A stretch of 64,000 nt of DNA from Nautilus pompilius (Eukaryota > Mollusca > Cephalopoda > Nautilida > Nautilidae): assembly GCA_018389105.1 (NCBI GenBank), contig JACATO010002189.1:64501-128500 (forward strand). The letters are read 5' to 3'. Made by a program: the position numbers and the translations under genes. The number at the start of each line of letters is the position of its first letter. The first letter of the stretch is position 1. Shown one piece after another: positions 57,301 through 64,000 of the stretch. Under the pieces are notes generated by a model. That model did not search any database and was not told where the DNA came from. It was given only the letters and a program-made list of their open reading frames with translations.

Positions 57301-60300
57301 TTGTGTATATACTGTGTGTATGTTTCCATAATTATTTCCAATACTGTATAGTTGAATAGTCTTTCTTTACTGTAGTCTTTACACTAGTACAACATGCATT
57401 TAATATGTAGACAGATATCATGATTGACGATGTTTAACAACTTAATTTATTCTAGTAACAAAAACTGATGCAGAGTATAGTAATGTAAACAGACTGTTAT
57501 CAATTTCTGTTAAATAGTGTGTCTGGGAATAACCATTATTTGGATGGTTAGCTGATCACCATGTAATAGATTGTTTAATTAATATATTTATGTAATAGGT
57601 TGACAAGACTGTTTAGCATTTTTTGCAGTAAATTTTAAATTCATTTAATAATGTTTTCTATTTTGTCCAAATGAACTTCATAGTTAAAAAAGGCAGACAA
57701 TCAAATAGTCCTACTAATTCTATAAACCTTTAGTGAGCTTATTTGATGCTATATGCTCATTATCGAGAGAGAGATTTATTGATTGATTGATTTCCTGGCA
57801 CTTTGCACAGAATACAATATTTTTCCATTCATAATGGCATACAATAACTGTCAATCAAGTTCTTGCATTTCAGATTTATTGTGAGCACTATTTATTTTGT
57901 CATTTTTTTTTTCCTCCTTTGTAGGAGGATGTAACAAGATTTTGGCGTGAAGAAAGAGAAGCAGCAGCTGTATACAATGTTTATCTTAAAAAGGTCACCT
58001 ACCGAAGTGTCAGTGATGTATGTAGGATCTTTCTGCTTTTATTTTGCCTGCTGTATTTCTAATTGATATGGTTATGATATTCAGTATGAACCAGAAAACG
58101 CTTTCTTTTTCATTGCAATTTACATGGTTTCAAATTTTCTCTCTCCAGATAATTGTTACTTGTATTCCAATTTTTTCTTTGTTTTTTTTTTTTTTTTTTG
58201 TGATATTAGGGCAGTGGTTCCCAACCTTGGGGTGCAAACCCAAATCAGGGTCATGGAGAGAGAGAGAGAAAGAGGACATTTTTTTATTTGCCTTTTCAAT
58301 GTGGAAAAGTGCCCCCCCTTTCCGCCAACCACGAGATTTTATTGTTTTCTTCTCCTTACCATAGCAGATGACTGCCAAATTAAAAATTATAATATATTTT
58401 CCCCAGGATCATGGTTTTTTTTTTTTTTTTACCAAGAATTTTCAAACAAGGATGGTTTCTGCGCTCTCCTTCCGTGTACCAGCGAGTTGGGCTGTCTCCA
58501 CAAAAGGGGCAGAGCCACCGGGCGTAGATCTCTGGTAGAACACCCGGAAGGCCACTGACTGGAACACAGCTACCGCAGTTCTAGATCTGTATCACCATCG
58601 TCTGTTTTATGGAATAAGCTTAAAAGAGACAACAAATCTGCTAAACTTAGTTGAAAGGAAAAACTTTCTTTCTAATGCCATTATGATCATCTTGATCATG
58701 TTTTCCAAGTCTGTCATTTAGATTATGGACTAAGTTTGGCGGTGGTTTATGGTTAACAAACAACCAACAGCTGACTGTCACAAGTTCACTGTGATTCATT
58801 GCCTTACAAGTGGCTGAGTGTACTACAGTAGCCTTGTGACTAGTCACCTATAGGCACTGGAAATTTGTTATTTTCTAAATATGATAGTCAAATACTTGGG
58901 AAATTTTTTGGGGGAAAAACAAAGATAGCATATTTTAGAAAACCTTGAAAGATGATTATTATATTTAATTTCTTTCTTTTCTTTTCCTTTTTTTTTGTCC
59001 ATGTGGTTTGGTACAATGGAACTTAAATGGTTAGGTGTGTTTCTAGGTTTGTTACCAATTCTAACCTTGTAGAGCTATCAGTTGGTCACCATCTAGTTGT
59101 AATAGAATAAAGCTAAATAATGGAAGGGGCACAGAAATTCTGTAATGCAGTTGGCAGTTCATTTCTAGTAGGACCTGCAGAGATTTTTCTCTTGATCTTG
59201 GTGAGTTTCGTTTCAGCGTTACTAGGTTAATGGTCTACGCAGTGGCCGCAACAGATCCAGTTTCATCATCGGCACTTTTATTTTTTTTATTTTCGTAAGA
59301 AAATAAAAATCTCTAATTTGTTCATCTATGCAGCAATAGCCAACTGCCACTAATGAGTATTGCAGGGGATAGTGGGAGCCAGTTAAAAATATCCCTATGT
59401 CAACAGAACTTCCTCCTGACATATCCGAGCAGAGTTTGTTTTATAAATGAGAGTGAGGGGTGTTGCACCAGAGATACATTTCTGTTTACACTTCTAGTTT
59501 TAGGGTGGCTTGCCCCTGACTCCTACACAGTTGTACAGATGGCTACAGTTTTCTAATCTGCACTGCTCACCATATTAACTCAAATAATAATAATCCAAAT
59601 CAGAAGGATGTCAAAGACTTTTACTATTAAGTGAAACTAAAAAAATATTCTCTTCTCTCTGTAAATTATTTGTAATTAAACGTAGAGGTGAAATTAATGT
59701 AAATTGTTGTACCCTTATAGAAAAAGTAATTATTGAAATTTTATAGTTAAAACAAGATTAACCCAAATTTTAAAGATTTACTTAAATGTTTTTGTTGATT
59801 AAATGCTTTTTCAGTTCATATTTAGATGCATTCAGCAAGCAAAGTAACTAACTTCAAACTTGTGTGTTTTCATTTATTTTAGTTTCTCTATTTTCTATCT
59901 GTTTGCAAATCTGTGTTCCATATTTAACTGATATGATCACATGGTACTAGCAGAACAGCTCAGTGTAACCAGAGAGTTTTGTAGTCAGGTGAACAGAAGA
60001 TATCCATCTAGGGACTGGGCTGACACTTATTGGCTCTGCTATCCCTTGCCGGTTACTTCATTAGTTTTAAAAAAAATTTTTACCCAGTTTCTGTTTGACC
60101 TCCTTAAATCACTGATACATAAATCCCAATTGCTTGGTTTCTAATAACTTTTGTTCGGCTTGAATAAAACAGTTTCCACTTGTGACCCTGTGCCAAGTGA
60201 GAAATGATATACAATAAAAAATAAATAAGAATGTGTGCTGTCTTCTGAATGTTATTATAGTTATCTGTTTAAACTATTTAATTTGATGAGTAGAAGAAAA

Positions 60301-63300
60301 CTGTTATTGCAAGAACTTTGATACAGGTACATAAACCGGCATCAGACTAAGCTCAGCTTAACTTTATCTCCAGTTGGAACAGGAAGAAAGTCAGGAATTC
60401 TCCCATCTCATGTGGGAGACACACAAAGTCCGAGTCATCAAGTATGGCAGCCTGGAGAAACTTGTGGAGAGTTTGGTCACTGTCAAGGGAGAAATGGATT
60501 CTGGCTATGTGAATGTCTTTCTAGCAACCTACCGCACGTTTGCCAAACCACGGCAAGTCCTGATGCTGCTTATTGATAGGTAAGATCTCTCTCCTCCTAT
60601 CCACAGAATGTCTGTATCTTTGGGCTAATGTTGATGTGAGTATAATAACAAGAACTGCTAGACTTAAGTGTGTGACTAGAAGCAGCATAATTTTACCACT
60701 TAATTTGTCTAAGATTCTTCTCTATTAAAAACATTAGATAATATGGCAGATGCCTTTGTGTGTGTGTGTCTTTACAACAAAAAGCTTGGAGGTTTGTAGG
60801 TATTCAAGTTTGATATAAGACAGCATCTTTTCACTATATTATTTATCCCAACTTACATCAAATGTCTGTCTTTTCAAGTATATGTATTTCCATCTTTAAA
60901 AATATATATACAAAACTGGAAAATTATCTCCATTTGATGTTTTATATTCATGTCTTCCATTAGAAATAAACTATCAAGCAAAACAACAACTATATTTGGT
61001 AACTGGTTGCAGTTTTATCAAAGCAAGTGTAACTAGATGACATTTGTGAAGAGATTTGTTTACATCATTTTTGCTTCTGCAGTTTTTTTTGGCCACAGCT
61101 GATCCAGCTTTTTATTACAATATGGCAACAGGTACTGAGTTGCTATTTTTTCTTCATGTTGATTATGCTACTTAAATAATATTCTTTTTATAGTTAGCTG
61201 CTACTTTTGTAGTATGAATTTTTTTTTTTCTTTTTTGGCGCCCAGCTCTTGTAGATTGTGTACGGCTGTCTTGTTATGATGGCACATGGCTTCTGCTGAT
61301 CTTTTACTTATTAACAGACCAGGATGTGTTGGCATGGTTACAATTTCCTCTTCAGTTGTAGCTTTGGTATCACTTCTTGGTTGGTTTTAAAAGTAGGTGG
61401 GTGGACTTAGCTGGATCAATATGTAAATGTAGGCAATATTTAAAAAAATAAAGTAAAATAGGAAATTAATGACATTTTATTTTTATAATAAAATTTACTA
61501 AACATTCATCAGTATATCAGGTTTGTTGCATGTTTTTTTTTTTCTTTTAAAAAGAAATATATTAGGATTTTTATATCTGATTGCGGTAAGATCAGACTTT
61601 GCTAATATTTCTACAGATGGCTCTTCCAATAGAGTGGTGGAGTAGGACTACCGGACTACTAAGGTTGATAGTCTGAGTTTGATTTTTGTGGGGACTGGCT
61701 CAGTTTCACTCTTCTTCACCAGGTGGCTTTGTGGGTTTCCTCTCTCATCTGAAAATGAAAAGTTCTAGTAGAGACTTTTGCTATGTGACTCCTCCTGTGG
61801 TTCAACTCAGCGACTCATACAATCCGTGCAAGGGTCTGGGCATCTGTTAGCTTCATTGTTTTCTTGACATCTACAGTGGTTACTGAATGAATGCAGTGGT
61901 TTCTGTAACTGGTTGAAATGAAGTAATGAAGTTTTAGGAGTTACAATGACAAACTGTTATAATCCGTTTAGAGCTTAATCTATCGGCTACTATAAATTGA
62001 TTATTTAGATGGAGGGTTGGTTTAGTTCTGTTGACCATCTGAAAAAGAGACAAGTACCAGGCTTGACAGATTTCTAGTTCAGTACAATAGATTCTGTGGG
62101 GAGGAGGGGAGGCTCTGTGAAACCTTTGGAGTAAATGCTCTCTGTAAAATTCCTAGTTTCTGTTTTTTTTTAAAGTAAGTAATAGCAAAGGCACTCTCTT
62201 TGTTATTGAATTCGCTCTACTACTTAATAAGATTAGGAGTTAATCATGAACTGGTGTCTACAAAGGAGACAATTCTGGCGAGGGATTGTAGTGTCAGGGT
62301 TTTTCACTTGGTAGCATCGCCAATCCTGTGCCATAAGGGGCCGGACACTTCTGACTTTGGCCGGGAAAGTCTTGTCAGAACTCTTCGTTTTTATATGTGG
62401 GAGAAAATCCACATGTGCTTGGTATGCCAAACGAAGTCAGTTCCTTGCGGGAATCAAACTCGGGTCATTGACTGTAGCAGTCCAGTAGTCTACCACTGGA
62501 CATAAATTAGGAATGATGCATTGCCGGATTTCATGTAATAAATGTAGCAAATATATGAATTTGATTAATGGTTGGGATATTCAGGTGAAACTCAGCTGGG
62601 TGTGATTAGTGATCCTATTTAGGTTTCAGTTGAATGTTCCTTATAATTTGTGGCCTTTCAGCTCATGTTTAATAAGATAAAATCTTTAATTAAGACCAAT
62701 TTTGCACTGAAATACTCAGGATACACCAGCTTATGTATATATAAAGAATGTCAAAAGCATGCAATCACAAACCTTATGGAAGCTGTGAAATTTTTGTATT
62801 TTTTTAAATCATAAATCCGGTTCACAAGAATCTAAGTGAAGGAGCTATGGGCATTTTGGATATTTAAAAAAATATAATTAGAAATGGAGCAAAATGGACA
62901 GTTTTCTTCACTCATGGTTAACAAGTGAGGTGGAGAAAGTTGGAATGTTTGCTGAAAACTGAATAAATAGACCTAATGTTTGCAGTGGTGCAAGAAAATA
63001 TATTAAGTAGAATTGGTAGCATTTTGTTTGATATGTAGAGTGTATTAAAAAAGATAAACAAAACCTGCTTAATGTTTTGTTTAATCACTAAACAATTTTT
63101 ATTAATAGTTTTTTGTTTACAAATTATTTTAAAAACAATTAGCAGAAGGGATCAGCGATTCAGAATATACCTGCGAAGAAGATATCGTCTCACACTGTGT
63201 TATATTTATTTAGTCAGGACATCCCTGGGCACCGGCATTTTTTGAGCAGTAGCCTAGAGGGCATCAGATTATTTTAAATTTATTGTACCCTGAAAGAAAA

Positions 63301-63529
63301 TTATACATTGGTGCCCATAATTGTGGGCTCATCAATGAAAATAAAGGGTGGGTATTTTGATTTTAAAAGTCCAATATAGACCTATCATTACACATTTGTC
63401 ATGTTATTTTCTAACAGCAACACATCTGTATGCGTATATAGATATGTGTAAAAATAAATTGATTTTATATACATATTCTGTGAGAGGCTCAAATGAAACT
63501 TGGCTGTAAACAGAATTTCTGTAATACCT

Positions 63530-63560
<31 letters not shown>

Positions 63561-64000
63561 ATACACTCACTCACTCACACACACACCACACACACACACA
63601 CACAAATATTTCATTGATGTCTTTACAATTATGGATAGCAGTGTATGTGCATAGAAATAAAATCTAACTGTGTCATTAGAAGGTGGGGTAATTGAAAAAA
63701 AAAAGAAACAAACATGGAAAGTTGTCTTTACATAAGATGTGTGTGTGTATTGTCGTCGTCTTTTGCTAGTACGATTCCTACCACATCCACCATAACTTGA
63801 ATCAGATTTTTTGGGAGAATACATGACCTTTATTTAAGAATTACCAGTTTCAGAAAGAGGTTGGCAGGGTGTAAAGCAAAAGAATACTCGCTTGTATTGC
63901 TTGAAAGAAGCTTCAGGTGAAATTCCAAAGCTGCTTTCACTGGTGATGACCCATCAATGTTTTGTTGTTTTTTTGTTTTTTTTAACTCTCTTGTAGGTAT
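40937..64000 (+). CDS. RGL1: RGL/RalGDS-type Ral guanine nucleotide exchange factor, 5' part (continues beyond the window)
   Basis: Exons are 40937-40963, 57925-58017, 60374-60579 and 63997 onward. The first two introns are in phase 0 and the third in phase 2, and all junctions are GT-AG. The protein starts MDAGQQENQ, then EDVTRFWREEREAAAVYNVY and LKKVTYRSVSD. This matches the short lead-in of RGL1/RalGDS, which has an acidic Trp-containing stretch and then AVYxVxLKxV. Exon 3 encodes the start of the Ras exchanger N-terminal motif (RVIKYGSLEKLVESLVTVKG, VFLATYRTFAKPRQVLMLLI). The last four bases add RY, giving DRY as in the family. These proteins link active Ras to Ral activation at membranes. 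The catalytic CDC25 domain and the Ras-binding domain lie outside the window. The exact paralogue (RGL1, RGL2, RGL3 or RalGDS) is not settled. Confidence 0.85.
40964..45014. other. RGL intron 1, first part
   Basis: No gene or identifiable transposon is seen. It contains (CA)n at about 41203-41217, (AT)n at about 42337-42367, and mixed GAGT/GA/GT repeats at about 43019-43072. It is otherwise AT-rich intron DNA. Confidence 0.5.
42337..42367. repeat. (AT)n microsatellite
   Basis: About 15 AT units in RGL intron 1. Confidence 0.9.
46302..48603 (-). mobile_element. POGK-like pogo transposon nested in the Tigger element
   Basis: CCGTATTTCATTGAATAGGA at the left and TGATCAATGAAATACGG at the right are inverted termini. 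The TA duplications lie at 46300-46301 and 48604-48605. Joining the flanks restores GATATAAAGGTAGTTTATCT and the Tigger reading frame DIKV-VYLP. Subterminal copies of TTCAAAGGTGCAGCG occur near both ends (about 46377 and 48553). It encodes a transposase on the minus strand. Confidence 0.93.
46484..47901 (-). pseudogene. POGK-like pogo transposase, frameshifted
   Basis: The start at 47901 reads MSRNMEEDHESEQTTEVAAA. A helix-turn-helix region follows with LEAIEFAKTSTVSAAVRRFG and VSRSSVQDWRRQ (about 47700-47790). A CENP-B-like second binding region includes QRISRRLIRLKAQELGKNF (about 47490-47545). The catalytic region shows NFADIYAADETAVWLD (first Asp, about 47270-47310), LLVWDAFKCHLTEETK (second Asp, about 46935-46980) and APDVCWNAPFKKRIHDMYED (third Asp, about 46810-46865). 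Frame changes near 47600-47730, 47110-47050 and 46740 break it. All three catalytic Asp codons remain, so inactivation is probably recent. Confidence 0.87.
55845..56110 (-). pseudogene. LINE reverse transcriptase C-terminal relic
   Basis: The minus strand reads LDFRCFREDLTAIEAFQVNT near 56050-56110 and then, after decay, LLNNLPAKEVNRDSINQLKN (about 55858-55917), followed by YVDE. The pattern WNxLPxxVVxxxSINxFKxxLD closes many CR1/Jockey-type reverse transcriptase proteins. It is a 5'-truncated insert, as usual for LINEs. Confidence 0.55.
56205..57430. repeat. Tandem ~79-bp repeat, interrupted by a Tc1-like insertion
   Basis: TATCCTTTGTTAACTAAGGT starts at 56205 and again at 56284. TTTAATATGTAGACAAAYRTCTTGATTGA-type sequence occurs at about 56250, 56328 and again at about 57399, on the far side of the Tc1 element. 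So at least three units existed and one was split. Confidence 0.65.
56361..57346 (+). mobile_element. Tc1-like transposon, nearly full length, decayed
   Basis: The left end ATATTGGAAATAATTATGGA and the right end CATAATTATTTCCAATACTG are inverted copies bordered by TA. Plus-strand fragments of a Tc1 transposase include KHSGESIQVWCCISAKDIRN (about 56817-56876) and HKIDGMLIADRCRQVLIHYA (about 56882-56941). Many stops are present. It is the same family as the relic at 28995-30085. Confidence 0.85.
57925..58017 (+). CDS. RGL1: RGL exon 2
   Basis: The acceptor TCCTTTGTAG precedes 31 complete codons: EDVTRFWREEREAAAVYNVY, then LKKVTYRSVSD, then the donor GTATGT. The WxEE...AVYxVxLKxV pattern is shared with vertebrate RGL1 and RalGDS just before their exchanger N-terminal domain. 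Confidence 0.85.
58018..60373. other. RGL intron 2
   Basis: 2.4 kb. It contains a hAT-like terminus at 58212 (separate entry) and homopolymer T runs at about 58181-58199 and 58416-58429. No other exon or RNA gene is recognised. Confidence 0.5.
58212..58560 (+). mobile_element. Probable hAT-like non-autonomous element, left end only
   Basis: CAGTGGTTCCCAACCTTGGG at 58212 is a characteristic hAT (Charlie/Tip100-like) terminus. The next ~340 bp differ from the surrounding AT-rich intron in being GC-richer, with GCGCTCTCCTTCCGTGTACC near 58461. No matching right terminus or target duplication is found, so the right limit is a guess. Confidence 0.45.
60374..60579 (+). CDS. RGL1: RGL exon 3: start of the Ras exchanger motif (REM/RasGEF_N) domain
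   Basis: After the acceptor ATCTCCAG it encodes LEQEESQEFSHLMWETHKVR, then VIKYGSLEKLVESLVTVKGE, then YVNVFLATYRTFAKPRQVLM and LLID. It ends in phase 2 (AG) before GTAAGAT. The GSLEKLVExL...FLATYRTF pattern is diagnostic of the RasGEF N-terminal motif. Confidence 0.95.
61619..61760 (+). repeat. tRNA-derived SINE, degraded, plus orientation
   Basis: A box A-like TGGTGGAGTAGG (about 61637) and a box B-like GAGTTTGATTTTTG (about 61674) are followed by a body with GGTGGCTTTGTGGGTTTCCT and GAAAATGAAAAGTTC. The body aligns with the SINE on the opposite strand at 62280-62510. Ends are not resolved. Confidence 0.5.
62280..62510 (-). repeat. tRNA-derived SINE, minus orientation
   Basis: On the minus strand the head reads CAGTGGTAGACTACTGGACT (box A-like), then ACCCGAGTTTGATTCCCGC (box B-like), near 62440-62505. 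The body contains ATGTGGATTTTCTCCCACAT and AAAACGAAGAGTTC. It is the same family as the copy at 61619 but better preserved. Confidence 0.65.
63529..63606. repeat. Compound (C)n(CT)n(CA)n microsatellite
   Basis: A C run, then CT repeats, then CACT/CA repeats, in RGL intron 3. Confidence 0.92.
63997..64000 (+). CDS. RGL1: RGL exon 4, first four bases
   Basis: CTCTTGTAG ends at 63996 and is followed by GTAT. AG from exon 3 plus G gives Arg, and TAT gives Tyr, matching the DRY(G) continuation expected after LLID in this family. The exon continues beyond the window. Confidence 0.75.

Larger units (their letters stand above)
49949..57924. other. RGL intron 1, last part
   Basis: About 8 kb without a recognised host exon. 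It contains a LINE tail relic (55845-56110, minus), a 79-bp tandem duplication (56205-56358) and a Tc1-like element (56361-57346). A 70-residue frame at 51213-51425 resembles nothing I know and is not called a gene. Poly-T and CA-rich runs are scattered. Confidence 0.5.
60580..63996. other. RGL intron 3
   Basis: 3.4 kb of intron DNA with two SINE copies (61619-61760 and 62280-62510). It has (CT)n and (CA)n tracts at about 63529-63606 and several poly-T runs. No additional exon was recognised. Confidence 0.6.

Noticed and set aside
58250-58380. Arg/Glu-rich and Phe-rich frames near the GAGAGA and poly-T tracts
   Set aside because: Low-complexity translation inside a probable hAT-derived repeat.

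Overview
This is a window of animal nuclear DNA. It is AT-rich and has large introns with GT-AG junctions, cut-and-paste transposons from several superfamilies, tRNA-derived SINEs, decayed LINE tails and simple repeats. The repeat style and the protein sequences suggest a lophotrochozoan, most likely a mollusc and perhaps a cephalopod. That placement is inference, because no species-specific marker was recognised.

Positions 1-2599 hold the right part of a decayed hAT transposon (minus strand). Positions 2608-15960 are one satellite locus: short ~70-bp units on the left, a ~244-bp higher-order unit (about four sub-units) in the middle, and a ~140-bp unit on the right. Four elements interrupt it: a hAT-like non-autonomous element (3669-4312), a mariner (8319-9492), and two elements with CACTG ends and TAA target duplications (5360-7725 and 12532-14283). 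The two CACTG elements encode the same poorly characterised conserved protein family and sit at the same point of the satellite monomer. A second hAT, of ZBED5/SCAND3 type, lies at 16668-18680.

Three host genes follow. A PLPP6-like lipid phosphatase (+, two exons, 20120-22328) is convergent with a peroxiredoxin-6 gene (-, six exons, 36090 down to 24587). The PRDX6 gene is divergent from the 5' part of an RGL/RalGDS-type Ral exchange factor (+, exons at 40937, 57925, 60374 and 63997, running off the window). Exon phases agree at every junction. The exception inside an exon is PRDX6 exon 4, which carries one extra base that breaks the frame; this is either a true mutation or a sequence error.

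The introns are crowded with elements. PRDX6 introns 1 and 2 hold two copies of one pogo-type MITE, a Tc1 relic, a hAT relic containing a SINE, LINE fragments and a mariner remnant. RGL intron 1 (17 kb) holds a Tigger element split by a POGK-type pogo element, plus a Tc1 copy. RGL intron 3 holds two SINEs. The three genes have no evident common pathway; their proximity looks like ordinary eukaryotic gene order.
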